64,000 nucleotides of DNA from Diabrotica undecimpunctata (GCF_040954645.1 NC_092810.1:8416185-8480184); one strand, 5' to 3'. Shown: positions 34,011-45,766, counted from the stretch's first letter. Notes: generated from the letters alone by a model not told the origin. Made by a program: numbers and translations.

Positions 34011-35857
34011 ATGGAAGAAATTCCACCGAAGCCTCCAGATAGAATTTGAAGAATTAAAAAAAAAATACCAACATTAGAGTAAACATTAAGGCAACGAGGT
34101 AGGTAACCAATTTGATTTTATTAACGATGCAACTTTGACCCAATTTAATAAACTAGATAGATCAGGTAATCCAAATTTAAATAAAGTTATGAATTTAAGA
34201 TTAAAATAATAGCTATAAATTAGGAGATAATGCACCATATAGTACATATAGAAAATAAAAACGGCAAATTACACAGGAAAGGCACGGCCCGATTAATTTT
34301 ACGTTCAGTACCTGAAATTGAAAATAATAAATATCACACAAATTACGGTAGCTGGTAGGAATAAAATTAAGGTAGAACTAAATAATTTTGCTAGTGCTAA
34401 TAAACTAATTGAATCTGATTTATTTTTATTTATCGTATGGCAATTACAACATATTTAGAACAAATACACAAACACTAGTAATATAGGTATTTGACAAACT
34501 TTAAATAGTTACAAACAAACATCAAGTGTATTGATATAATCAATTGACTCTGAAGTTACAAACAGGAAGTCTTCAGGGCTACCATTGTAGGATCTTGAGG
34601 GACACTTCAATAATATGGTCGATGGTTTGGTTCTCCCCACAGTCACATTGAGGAGACGGGCTCTTTCCCCATTTATGTAGCATGTATGCACATCTGCCAT
34701 GTCTGGTTCGGATCCTATTTAGAGTGGACCATGTTTTGCGTGGAAGATACCTGGTGGCTTGTGGGTAATACAAGGCATGTTATTTTGCCATTCGTTTCAT
34801 TTTTGGGACTATGCATTCGTGATGTTAAACTCCTCATGTATCATTCTTGCCGTTGTCATTGGTGTTTTTCTAGAACGGAAACGGGTATTTTTTTTATTCA
34901 CGTGTAAGTGCGTCGACTCGTCGTAAATATGGAGGTGGAATGTGACTTAATACTGGAAGCCATTGGGTGGGAGTTGATTTAATTATACCAGCTATCATCC
35001 TCATAGTGCTGTGCAGCTGATTGTCGACCTTTTTTACGTGTGGACTGTGTAGCCAAACTGGAGCACAATATTCACCGGTCGAGAAAACAAGGACTAAGGT
35101 AGTAGAGCGGAGAGTGGAAGCCGATGCTCCCCAGGTGGTACCGCAGAGCTTCTGTATAATGTTATTTCTTGTACTCAACTTTTGGGTACTTTTTGTTAAA
35201 TGCTCTTTAAATGATAGCGTTCTGTCTAGTGTTACGCCCAGGTACTTAGGTGTTTTGTTGTGGACAAGTGTGGTATTTTCAAACCGTATGTTGAATCTGA
35301 AAATTTAATAAACAAACAGTACGAGGCATACATTCCAACGTTTTTTACTCAAAGGAAAGGAGTTATAAAATCTGTAGATAAAGAGATAGAAGAGGATGAT
35401 TTGTTAAAATTAATTCAACCTAGGTTTAAAATGAGGTTTAAAGTCTTATATATAAAGAGAATATAATAAAGGTCAGTCTATACCTACAAACGTAGTAATA
35501 GAAAGAATGATATACGGGGTTGAAAATTATACACCTAGAATGTTACAATGTTTAAATTGCTTGAGATTTGGGCATATACGTGCTCAATGTAGGGAAAAGA
35601 TAGGTGTGAAAGATGCGGTGAAGATCATAATAAATCAAATTGTTTCAATCCGAACAGTTTATTTTGTGTATTGTGCAAAGAAAAACATAGCCTTACTGAG
35701 AAGGGAGCAATTTGTACGGAAAGAGAAAAACAGGAGTATATTAAAAAGATTATGAATACTGAAAATATAATATATTACGAAGCTAATAATAAATATAGAA
35801 AATATTATTTAACAGTAAGTAAAGAACAAGAAAGTATTTCCAATAAATATAGGTAAA
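34011..35857 (+). pseudogene. gag-like ORF1 of a non-LTR retrotransposon, split by another element
   Basis: The frame begins MEEIPPKPPD at 34011 and, across stops, continues with VELNNFASANKLIESDLF near 34372-34425. It resumes at about 35290 with NLINKQYEAYIPTFFTQRKG and KEIEEDDLLKLIQPRFK. Three zinc-knuckle-like motifs follow: CLNCLRFGHIRAQC (35540-35590), CERCGEDHNKSNC (about 35610-35650) and CVLCKEKHSLTEKGAIC (35665-35715), then a tail ending at 35857. This is the ORF1 RNA-binding protein layout of Jockey/CR1-like elements. The interruption at about 34440-35290 is a minus-strand retroelement. Confidence 0.7.
34440..35290 (-). pseudogene. 5'-truncated non-LTR reverse transcriptase inserted in an ORF1
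   Basis: The minus strand reads TPKYLGVTLDRTLSFKEHL near 35240, then TRNNIIQKLCGTTWGASA, YCAPVWLHSPHVKKVD, STPTQWLPVLSHIPPPYLRR (about 34940-35005), and farther on LPRKTWSTLNRIRTRHGRCA and SPQCDCGENQTIDHIIE near 34580-34740. The last is the cysteine motif found at the C-terminus of Jockey-superfamily reverse transcriptases. Everything upstream of the thumb is missing. A T-rich sequence at 34420-34440 on the plus strand would be its poly(A) end. Confidence 0.75.
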
Positions 35858-35989
35858 TAGTTTTCCTACGTTACAGTCTGTAGCAGCGCCTACTGTAGCA
35901 CTTTTTTTCTCATTATTAGAGTTACCGGTCAAATATGGGTTAAACAAAAAAATTCGAATGTTCAAGTAAACGATTTCACCTAAAATAGT

Positions 35990-36115
35990 TATTTATTGTA
36001 CAAGACGATAAAATTGTATTTTATCTTCGAGAGCGTTTTTTAGCGTCGAGACGTCAATCGAGACGCTAATTATGCTCGAGAAGATAATGATATTTTATCG
36101 TCGTGTGCAATACAA
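35990..36115. repeat. imperfect palindrome upstream of the Crypton frame
   Basis: ATAAAATTGTATTTTATC lies opposite GATAATGATATTTTATCGTC, and TAGCGTCGAGACG pairs with CGAGACGCTA around a TCAAT centre (about 36037-36071). The whole folds into a hairpin of roughly 95 nt. It lies 200 bp before the tyrosine-recombinase frame. It may be a recombination-related site or a separate short element. Confidence 0.6.
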
Positions 36116-36318
36116 CATTTTTTCTTTAGCAAGACTTCAAGTTCAGGTAAAAAATAGAATTTTAAAGAAAATTGTCATTTTTAGCACAAAAATCGCAATT
36201 GTGATGCTCCGTTGCTAGGGATATGAATTGCTCTGTCAACAAATGTCAAACAAATGTTACGTTTTCGTTTTTGCGGAGAATATTGTTGCGTTTTGTGTAC
36301 AAAGTACATAAATACATA

Positions 36319-37380
36319 ATGGACGGTAAAGAATTGACACAAGAAAAGGAAAACCTGCCATCAGATGTAGAAAATGCAGCGTTGGGAGCAGAAAGTTTAT
36401 TGTTGCCACAAAAATCTAGGATGATGTATGAGAAAGAATACCAGTATTTTAAAAAGTGAAAAAGCATTAAGAATATCAATGGCGTGAGTGAAAAAATACT
36501 TCTGGCGTATTTTTCTGAAAAGTCGAAGAAAGCGATGCCATCGTCATTATGGTCGTATTATTCGATGCTAAAGCGTACGTTGTTGGTGAGTGAAAATTGT
36601 GATATTTCTAAATTTAGCAAGTTAACCACCTTACTAAAAAACCTGAGTGGAGGATACAAAGCTAAAAAGTCCAAAATCCTGGAGTCAGATGACATTATTA
36701 AATTTCTGACAGAAGCTCCTGATGACGTCTATTTGTTGATGAAGGTTATTGCTATTTTTGGTGTGCATGGAGCGACTAGGTCCGATGAATTGTACAAGTT
36801 AGAAGTGTTTAACGTGGACGACAGAAAATCGGTGATAATCGTTTCATCATCTGATTCTAAAACCAAACAGGAAAGGTCGTTTTGTATTACTGATGAGAAA
36901 AGTGGACTGAGTTTCTTGGAAATTGTGAGAAAGTATATTGCCTTGCGCCCCAAAAACGTACCTCACAGTAAGTTTTTTGTAAATTACCGACAGCAAAAGT
37001 GCACTACTCAACCGGTGGGGATTAACACTATATATAATATCCCCAAGAAAATTGCAGATTTTTTGAAACTTGCAAATTCGGAAATGTACACGGGGCATTG
37101 TTTCGGTCGTTCTTCAGGTACTATGTTCGCAAATTCTTAAGCTGATCTAGTAAAAGTTAAACGTTTAGGTGGATGGAAATCGTCATCTGTTGCAGAATCT
37201 TACATTGAAGAGTCAACAAGCAATAAGATTGCTACATCCAAGTGTATACTTGGCGGACCAGAAAATCAATCCAGTACCTCGAATCAAGTGTTTAAGCAAA
37301 CGAGTACAAGTTGTGATGCTCCAAAAATAGATATTTCTAATAATGTTAATTGTAAAATTTCAGTGGTTTCTAATCCTTAA
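36319..37380 (+). pseudogene. Crypton-type tyrosine recombinase, two in-frame stops
   Basis: One frame runs from MDGKELTQEKENLPSD (36319) to a TAA at 37378, broken only by TGA at 36457-36459 and TAA at 37138-37140. The first part has a core-binding-like helical region (LLAYFSEKSKKAMPSSLWSY). The catalytic part shows the first arginine in HGATRSDELYKL, then YTGHCFGRSSGTMF, where the usual HxxR reads H-C-F-G, then LGGWKSSSVAESYIEES with the tryptophan and the tyrosine nucleophile. Cryptons insert by recombination and lack inverted repeats, which fits the absence of clear ends. The two stops and the lost arginine mean this copy is inactive. The alternative is a remnant of another tyrosine-recombinase element such as DIRS, but no reverse transcriptase is present. 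Confidence 0.8.
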
Positions 37381-37596
37381 TGTGTTTGAATTTTTAAATT
37401 TTATTGAATAAAAAAAAGTTTAAACATTTTATCTACTCTTGCTGGTAAAGAGTCACTTTATCTACCCTTGCGGTTAAAGTGATACTTTATGTACTCAAAA
37501 CAGTTGTTATTGCTACACTTTAACATTAGCTATGGAAAAAAGAATATTCATTTCTAAAAGAGCATCATAACCTGACAACTTCTGTTAAAATGTATA

Positions 37597-40592
37597 GGGT
37601 CAAGTGGTGCAAAAACGAGACGATTTTTAAATCTTTTAATTTTTTGTAACCAAAGACCCGATTTTAAGGCTTTGTCATATTGCTCTGTATAGAGAAAGCC
37701 GTGTAGTATGTTTATAATAAAGAGCGTAATTTTTTAAAAACGGTCTCTCATTTTTAACCAATATTGAGTCTAAATATGAGACAGTGAGAGGTTAAAAATA
37801 AGACATTGCATTTTCTGCGCTTTTAGTTATTTTATATGAGTGTGCAAATAATGAGCCATTGGGGAATAAAAACGATACACATGCAAAGGTTTTAAGCGTT
37901 TACTAAATCAAAAAGTTTTAAATTGTAAGAATATTCTTAGAGAAAACTCACATAACTAAATACAAACATATGTTGCTATTATACTAAAAAGAAAACAATT
38001 TAAAAAACAAGTTAAATAAACCATACCTAATTCAAAAACGAGGTAAAAAAGATTTTTATTAGGATTTAAAGAACTAAAGTAAAAAAAATTATTATTCAAG
38101 GTACTTTGTACTACATATTATTGAACAACGCCCTTTTCAAAGTCGATAGGAAACCAATATTGCTGAGAGAACGACAGGTCGTACTTTCTATTTCTGGCAG
38201 GGGCAGTTTCGTTTCTATGTCACTTTTGTCGATGAAGTACTTTTCCTCAATGGCTGGAAAAATATATTTAAATACTTTGCGCCTCAGATATTTCACTTCT
38301 ACATCGCTCTTAAAAATTTTAAGAATTTGTGCCACAGATGTAGTAAACTTGCATCTTCTTAGTATTAAATTAAGTTAGGATAAAATAATTTTCCCTAAGT
38401 TCATATGCTTCCGTAATTTAAAGGTTTGTTTCCATTTTCTGAAGGCTCGTCATCATAGTCATCTTCAATAATATCTTCTAGAGTCAAATTCTCTACATCG
38501 CTTTCATCTTGGTAAACTTGCTGTTCGTCAATGCTGCTTTTACTGTCACTTTTAACTACTGTTTTATTCGCCTTTTGTTTCTTTCGTGATTTTGTAGATT
38601 TCTCACCTTTACTTTTCTTATTTTGTTCTTTCTCCTGTATTTCCTTTAAATACTCTTCTGCTGTTAGGACTTTTGCCATAGAGACTATCTTTTTTCTTCT
38701 TGCTGTTATGTTTGGGGTTCTTCGAATTTTCTCCAGTAGTAATTATTCAAAGGAGCAAGATGGCTTGGGTGAAGCAGTGTTAGATTGATCTGAAACAGAC
38801 TCAATAAACTGTTCGGTCTGCGGCAGTGGAGTTTCTTCATCGCAATCTTCAAAAATATCAAGAGGATTTTTAAACACCCCATGTTCTTTATATCTAAGTA
38901 GCTTTGCGGGATCTAATCGTTCTGCTATATATCTGCTCTTATCCCATGGAAATATCCCAACCTTTTCAAAAAAAGATATTTCTGCAGATTAACCTTCATT
39001 CCAAATGCTACAAATCAAATTGCTAAATTCGCTTTTAGATAGTTTTTTCTGATTAAGTCTTTGCCAGTTAATCAAAGCCTCATTCCATTTCAATTTCAAT
39101 GGGCCAAAGCAACATCTGTCAAGCGGTTGCAGCAAGTCAGTTGTATGAGCAGTGAGTTTCAATAAAGTTATATTTTCTTGCACAATTCTATTCTATAGCC
39201 AATTCTATCGTCGATTTATCCAAATGAGTAACATGTCCATCCAGTATGATAAGAAGTGGACGTTCATGAACCAGTGCACAAAACTTTTTTAACCACTCTT
39301 GAAAAATCTGACAAGTCATTCATCCCTTTTCAGAGGCTGCGTAGCATGTATTCGGTAAATCGGCCTTACTTTAAAAACATATTTTTATTACTAACTAAAA
39401 CTACTACTTAACAAAGGGTTGACATCTTACCTTTCCAACTGCTCCATAAATTGTGTTCTTGGAAAATTATTAGAGGAGACAACAAAGTACTACTTCCTGA
39501 AATGCAGGCCATTACGGTGGTATTTTTCTTTCCTGATCTCTCTATGTTCGGGTGAACTTTCTGACCAATACCCTCAACGCCTTTTATTCTGGTCGGATCG
39601 GAAGAAAAACTGGTCTAGTCTAAATTCCAGATATGACCGGGCTTGTCTTGCAATTTCAAATCAGAAATGCAAGTATTCAGGCGACCGTAAAAGCCAAAGA
39701 TGATGAATGGATCACTTGTAGTTGACCTTCTACATCTTTCTAGTTGCTCAAGCTTTTTTTGACTTAGTGTATTACGCTTGCAAAAATTTTTAAACCACTC
39801 TTTGCCAGGCTTTCCTTCCTTAAACTGGGTAGTAAGGTTTTTTTCTTGTACATAGGTTTGAACTATTGCTTGTATCTCCTGTTTAGTGAGAGCAAACCCC
39901 CATTTTGCCATAATTTTTATCTTATCACTTAAGTTTTTTTCAATTTCTTTGGTTAGAGAAGTTTTTCTTCCCTGTTTACCAAGTACATCTTCTCGAAAGA
40001 GCAGATTTGTCAATTTTAAACTGTGTACCTGCACTTCTAAGAGATAAAGTACCATCCTCTATTAGCTTTAGGGCTGTTTTCATGTCCTTTTTGTCGTAGG
40101 GGCGCTTTTTGGGAACGTAAACCTTAGGCATTATTCTTAAAGGTATAAAAACTCTGTCTTGTTTTTCAACTGGTACGTGTCTCGTTTTTAAACTTGGTGG
40201 TGTCTCGTTTTTGCACCTGTTATTTACGACGTGCTAGCTTCCAACGAGTGAAGATAGACTAAACTCGTAATGGAATATCATAGCCGCCTGTGCTATTTTA
40301 GAAATTCAATACTTGCCGAGTCTTTAGAATCTCGTCCAGCAGCTCAACAGGAAAAGTTCGTATATACAATTTAAAAGTTTTTTTTAAGCAAAATGCACAG
40401 TCAGATGCGATAGTTTTTTCTCATGTTTGTGTTTACGTTTATTTATTATTCATTACATATTTCAATTGTATATGTGTGGAAGTAATTTGTAACGTATGTT
40501 TTATAAGGCTATTGTTTTTTTGCATTAGGAAAAATTTAATGTCTTGTTTTTGACCGAAATTTCGGCTGTTTCATTTTTGCACCACTTAACCC
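37597..40592 (-). mobile_element. pogo/Tigger-like element with both ends
   Basis: The 2,996-bp element is bounded by TA (37595-37596 and 40593-40594). The left end starts GGGTCAAGTGGTGCAAAAAC and the right end, on the other strand, GGGTTAAGTGGTGCAAAAAT, so the inverted repeats agree at 18 of 20 positions. A GTGCAAAAACGAGAC motif recurs internally near 40200. It holds a disrupted transposase gene on the minus strand. Confidence 0.85.
38108..40131 (-). pseudogene. pogo/Tigger-like DDE_1 transposase, inactivated
   Basis: The frame starts MPKVYVPKKRPYDKKDMKTA at 40131 and shifts near 40030 into a 146-codon open piece with KKLEQLERCRRS, which is CENP-B-like DNA-binding sequence. GKKNTTVMACISGS follows near 39510. 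The catalytic aspartate block reads ERPLLIILDGHVTHLDKS at about 39215-39265. After another frameshift the third block reads LTAHTTDLLQPLDRCCFGPL (39110-39170). A highly charged lysine/glutamate stretch (38401-38679) and a C-terminal piece (38111-38335) complete it. A GGTAAGA at 39425-39432 might be an intron donor between WKGK and DLPNTCYA. Several stops remain even so. Confidence 0.78.
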
Positions 40593-40594
40593 TA

Positions 40595-41358
40595 CGTACA
40601 TCGCAACAGTTCGTTATTTCTTGTTAGTCCGTCATGTAATCTAAAAAAAGATATTTAAATAACATTAATAATTGGTTTTTCATTTTTAATTTTTCTTTTT
40701 ATTATTGTATTTATGCCCATAAACAGTTTAAATACTTTTTATTATACTTACGGTAACTATACTTCAAATTTGTCCTACACAACATAATTTATTGTATTTT
40801 AAAGTTAGGAAAAACAAACTGGAAACTCCATTAACGTCAAATAACTAAAACTTACGAACATTTTTCACTGTAAAGAAGACATGCTTTCCTAAGATTACTG
40901 CTCCCAAATTACGCCATTACGTGTTGAAAATGGATGATAACACATTTTGCGCTGTACACAATCTCCCTAACACACTGCAATTTGGGGCAGATGTTAACAC
41001 TCAACGATGTGTTGTTTTTGATTGAGGCGTCGCTGATACGGCTCATTTGTTTAGATTTTTTTTTAAATGTGCAAATAAAGAATAAATCCTCAGACATATT
41101 AAAGTTAAACGCATTAATATATTAGAGTGTATTAAAAACTAAATGTAATATTTTTCCAAGGTTATTTTTGTATAACATATTAAGATTGAAAAAAAATTTT
41201 GATAAAGAATTACGGACTGCAAAATAAGTACTTCTTTATTCTTTAGGACCTAAGTTATTCCTTTATAGACCAGACAAAGTAGATTATTTCCATGACACTG
41301 ACCCGGCCAGGCAAACAACAGTTGTTTTGAGTAGTATGGGCTTTTGTTATAAGGACCT
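40595..41358. other. no gene recognised
   Basis: AT-rich DNA without motif between the pogo-like element and the GC-rich insert. Confidence 0.45.
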
Positions 41359-42026
41359 ATGTGTTTCCTGCATTGCTAAAGTTGCGTGCCCTCCAAGTGT
41401 AAAAACCTGGCAGGACCCTGGGCTACCCATCTCTCGACATACGCCCGTAGTGAAACCTCTGCCCCTACGAGTCCGACACCAAAGTGAAGGTGCACGCCAC
41501 GCATACCAAAAACGCCCCGTGGGGTTAATACGACGCGTTTACTATACACGTCCCGTGGGGCTCCACCTTCCCCATAGTACCTGTGTTGTGAGTACCTTGC
41601 CTACCCGTTATTCCCACACCACGGGCGGATAGGTTCGGCAGGCGGAGGAATTTCCACCTCAAGCGTTGACAGGTCGCCTCCGAGGATCTCTCCTCTACCA
41701 CTCTTGGATCTCCCGGTGGGTGCACCTACACCACGCCTGACCGAGGTCAAGAGAGGTATGTACGGGCCCAGCTCGTTCAACCTCACCGGGATCTTTTGGA
41801 ATAAGAGTAGAGTGGTCCCACGAGAGTCTCGTCTCGAATACTAGGAATGTAGACCGGTGACCGTGTCGCCGAAGCGACCGTGTGCGTTTCTACCAACCCG
41901 ACACCTCAAACGACGGCTCTCCACCTCCCGATTCCTACCCATTAGTCGCCTCTTACGACAGGCAGGGCTTTCTGACCCCGGCCGTATTCTTATCTCCGCG
42001 AGCCGGACGGAGATGTGTTTCCTGCA
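41359..42026. mobile_element. GC-rich 640-bp insertion between 14-bp direct repeats
   Basis: ATGTGTTTCCTGCA occurs at 41359-41372 and again at 42013-42026. The enclosed 640 bp is strikingly GC-rich against AT-rich flanks. Its end carries GTCGCCTCTTACGACAGGCA (41947-41966), a motif I associate with 3' regions of insect non-LTR elements or SINEs. No long protein frame is credible and there is no A-rich tail, so the direction is undecided. Confidence 0.65.
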
Positions 42027-42329
42027 GTTTTTTGAACTTATATAGTTATTAACAAATTAATGTTAAAAAAGGTGTATGTTTGCTTTTTTCGTCTGTCAGC
42101 AGCAAGCGAAGCATTTATAAACAAAAATCATTGTTCTAATGATGCTTTTGGGACATTGGCGAAATCCCATCGAGTATCTGCCGTTTTCTGTACTCGGAAC
42201 TCTACAGGAATCAACCAACGGTCCTCAGCTACTTGTATGAATAAATATTATTACTCACCAACATGCAAAGCAAGCACGGTGTTTAAATGTCTAAATTCCA
42301 ACCACTGTAAACCAACCCTACTCAAAGTG

Positions 42330-42660
42330 CGTCAAAAAGATAACCTCAAAATCGCCACATATAATGTTAGATCACTCTCTACCGAGGAAAGATTCGAAGA
42401 AATAGAGAAAGAGTTCTCAAAAGTGAATTGGGATATAGTGGGTATAAGTGAAGTTAGAAAAAAGGGAGAAGGTTTTATCACACTCTCATTAGGAGAGTGG
42501 TACTACAAAGGAGAAGATCGATCGTGGAAGGCGTCGGTTTATTCACAAAAGAATTGCCAATAGAATTTTGTTACTAAACCAAATCTTAACAAGGGTGGTC
42601 TACTTAAACATCAAAATAAGCCCAATATATATCCTAAAAATTATTAGTATAGGTTTATTT
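42330..42660 (+). pseudogene. first half of an RTE-like endonuclease domain
   Basis: An open frame ends with KIATYNVRSLSTEERFEEIE, FSKVNWDIVGISEVRKKGEG and LGEWYYKGED. A frameshift near 42515 leads on to FIHKRIANRILLLNQI and YILKII. ATYNVRSL and the glutamate in GISEVR are the first two conserved blocks of APE-type endonucleases. It is cut off at about 42660; the matching second half appears at 43657. Confidence 0.72.
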
Positions 42661-43039
42661 TCTAACTCAGAGGACGGGATCGGTAAATACACATCAGAGG
42701 TTGAATTTCTGGTGGAGTCGTCACGATTAGGTCTTGCTCGAAAAACATGTAGGTGTTTACGAATTAAGCAAACATTTTCTAAAATATATAAAGAGGGATG
42801 AGTTAAAATCTTGTGATTTTTGAAGTAGATTCTGCAATGTGTTATTCTACTGAGGCCAAAAAGATACCGTATTGCTCTTTTTTGTTATTTACAAATAATA
42901 TCAGATTGGGCAGCTGTACTAAAACCCCAAAGAGGAAGGCCAGATCCAAGACGAGAGTTGAACAAAAAAAATATGTTATTTTGGTAGATGCTAAATTGAT
43001 TTCCTTCGGAACAGATCTTATTGCGTAGCAGGCTGAGGC

Positions 43040-43640
43040 TAGTTTCTTACTTAACAAGTCGATATAAAGGGATCATTTATGGTTGCTGTCTATAAAAATA
43101 CGAAGAAATTTTACAGAATCAACGATACTGATCTGTCTGTTATTAAGTAGCAAGGATTGAAGAGCTCCTTAATGGGATAATGCTACTGTCTTATCCACGT
43201 TAAAAACGAGTAAATTAGGGTCGAACCAGGTTTTTATTTTAAGTAGATCAGAAATTAGAGTTGCATGAACAGTTGCAATATTAGAGTTCCTTCAGTTAAT
43301 AATGGTATCATCAGCAAAAAGAAAAATGTTTCCATCAATTTTTAAGTTAGTGATGTCATTTATATAGATAAGGAAAAGTAGAGAAACCAAATAATAAAAC
43401 TTGTGGTACTCCACATACAATGCTTTTGTGACTAGAGTTAGTATCATTTGCTCTAACTAGTTGTTTCCTATTCCTCAAGTAAGATTGGAAAAAGTTCAAA
43501 GAAATACCTCGAATTCCGTAGAAATTTAGTTTTTTTATCATAATGTCGTGATTTACATAATCAAAAGCTTTGACATAGTCACAAAAACAGTGTAGGTGTA
43601 AAGATTTTTGTTCAGTACTTGATAGACCTTATGTAGTACA
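43040..43640 (-). pseudogene. CR1-like reverse transcriptase fragment
   Basis: The minus strand reads KAFDYVNHDIMIKKLNFYGI (about 43500-43570), SYLRNRKQLVRAND, CGVPQVLLFGFS (the usual PQGS changed), then across stops NIFLFADDTII (about 43305-43335) with the catalytic FADD, and PLRSSSIL and KFLRIFIDSN blocks. The order fits the palm of a CR1-like reverse transcriptase. It lies between the two halves of an RTE-like endonuclease on the other strand, which suggests it inserted there. Confidence 0.7.
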
Positions 43641-43656
43641 GAAAACATAGCATCAA

Positions 43657-44146
43657 TGGTACATTTTCAAGCTACTACTTTTAGCCACTGGCCTACTGCA
43701 GGCCATCCATACGAAGAAGTCCAAATATTCTACGATCAAATATCCTGTACAATCAAGAAAAATCCTTGCCACTTCCCAATATAAAGTAGGGATTTTAATG
43801 CCAGAATAGACACTAAGGAAATAGAAATAGACCTCTGAAATAATATTGAGAAATATTGGAAGTGAGGGCAGAAATGAAATAGTCAAACAACTGTTAACAT
43901 TCCGTTTGGAAAAAGTATCTATCAAATAAACAGTTTCTTTAAAAAGAAAAAACACAGAAAATAGATATGGGAAAGCACTAATGGAAACACAAGGAACGAA
44001 ATTGACTATTTCTGAACAAATCAATAAGAAATATTTAAAGACGTAAATGTGAACCAGTAAACCAGTTTCGTACCAGCAGTGATCAACGGTTATTAGCGTA
44101 TCGACTGAAAAAGAAAGACTCTCAAAATTATAAATAAAACACAACC
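43657..44146 (+). pseudogene. second half of an RTE-like endonuclease domain
   Basis: Across several stops the plus strand reads HPYEEVQIFYDQISCTIKKN, SRDFNARIDTKEIE, NSFFKKKKHRK, STNGNTRNEIDYF and NKTQPRE. DFNARI and TRNEIDYF correspond to the later conserved endonuclease blocks that contain catalytic aspartates. The piece would follow on from the half at 42330-42660. Confidence 0.65.
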
Positions 44147-44147
44147 A

Positions 44148-45215
44148 AGGGAATATTTTTCTCCTCTGGTTATGTGACCCAAATACTCTAGTTTTCTCCT
44201 TTTTATGCTGTTCATAATTTCTAACTCCTTATTTAGACGTCGTAGTACCTCAACATTGGTAATCCTTTGAACTCACTGAATTTTTAATATTCTTCTGTAA
44301 CACCACATTTCGAACGCTTCTATTTTTCTTATGTGTTGTTTCTTCAATGTCCAAGCTTCCATTTCGTATAGTAAGATAGAACATATGTTACATCTTAGAG
44401 CCCTCAATCTGAGATGCAACTGAAGGTCTCTGTTGGTAAGCATTGTCTTCATTTTCACAAATGCTTGCCTTGCAGTTTCAATTCGGACTTTGATTTCTCT
44501 GCTTTGGTCATTTTTGTCATCAACCCAGGTTCTCAGATATTTGTATGTCTCTACTTTTTCTATTTGGGTTTGCTCTATCATTAATCTTTCATTTCCATGT
44601 TGCGTTTTTGAGACAATCATAAATTTAGTTTTTCTCTTATTTATTTTTAGTCCGTATCTAATGCAATAATCGTTAATTCTATTTACCAATTCTTGTAGCG
44701 ATTCCAGGGTGTCTGCCATTATAACGGTGTCATCAGCGAATCTTATGTTATTTACTATTCTTCCGTTTACATAGATTCCATCACCCAGATCCGCTATCGC
44801 TTCCTGGAATATGGCTTCACTGTACACGTTAAACAGTAATGGTGACAGAACACAGCCCTGTCTTACTCCTCTCTTTATATCTATATTTTCGGACTTTTGT
44901 TCTTCTATCTTTATATTGGCCTTTTGATTCCAATACAGATTGATAATGATTCATAAGTCTCGTCTGTCTATATCTTTGTTTCTCAGTACTTCTATTAGAT
45001 TTTCATGTCGGACCCTGTCGAATGCCTTCTCGAAGTCGATGAAACAGGAATAAATATCTAGGTTCATATCTAAGCATCTTTGAGAGAGGATATTAAAAGC
45101 AAACAATGCCTCTCTCGTTCCCAGTCCCTTGCGGAACCCAAACTGAGTATCATCCATATCATCTTCTAGTTTTCCATATAATCTTCCATGAATCAGCTTT
45201 AGAAATATTTTTTTA
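44148..45215 (-). pseudogene. RTE-like reverse transcriptase, nearly continuous
   Basis: The minus strand reads MDDTQFGFRKGLGTREALFA, CFIDFEKAFDRVRHENL, one stop at 44951-44953, KRGVRQGCVLSPLLFNVYSE, NNIRFADDTVIMADTLESL with the catalytic FADD, YKYLRTWVDDKNDQSREIK, LLYEMEAWTLKKQHIRKIE, EMWCYRRILKIQ, and beyond a stop at 44273 LEYLGHITRGEKYSL. It shares motifs with the copy at 24265-26035 but keeps the stretch deleted there. It meets the plus-strand endonuclease piece at about 44147. Confidence 0.82.
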
Positions 45216-45654
45216 TAGACAAGACAATTTTTTTTATTTTTATAGACAACAGACAGTATTTGTTAATTATTTATAATAATGTATCTAATACTTAAAAAGA
45301 TAGATTTTTTTTTTATAATTATAGCTTGAATATTCGTTTTTATCGTTATGCCATTTTATCGACTAAAATATTTCCATTATTTAAATGAGATTCATTAGAT
45401 TATGACTATTATATCGTATAAATATTTTACGTTTATGGTTCTATTCAAATCAATAGTAAAATCTCTTTAAATGCATTTTGAAATCATTTATATAAAACTC
45501 ATATTTATATTCTCCATCAAGTCCCAATCGGATACTTTGACCCACTTTTGTTGATTGTTTCTAATTATTTTTTTAAAACAACTCTCATTTGTATGTAGAA
45601 GCTGAAATTGTGTGGCTTGAGTTTTCTCCATGACATTATAATTGTTGAAGACAT
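45216..45654. other. no gene recognised
   Basis: AT-rich DNA between the RTE-like fragment and the hammerhead hairpin. Confidence 0.45.
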
Positions 45655-45690
45655 AACATAATGACGGTATTAGATTTTTGTTTTGATACA

Positions 45691-45745
45691 GGGCAGCGAC
45701 AACCGCTGATACGTATTTCGACCTCTTTAGGTCTCGTCAGAACGG
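45691..45745 (-). ncRNA. hammerhead ribozyme, minus strand
   Basis: On the minus strand: CTGACGA (plus 45734-45740), stem II GACCT/AGGTC with an AAAG loop, GAAA, a short palindromic stem III (ATACGTAT), C at the cleavage position and AGCGG (plus 45703-45707) pairing with CCGTT (plus 45741-45745). Proximal stem I is complete, but no distal stem I partner is seen upstream. Confidence 0.7.
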
Positions 45746-45766
45746 TATAGAGATAGAACGGTCAGA

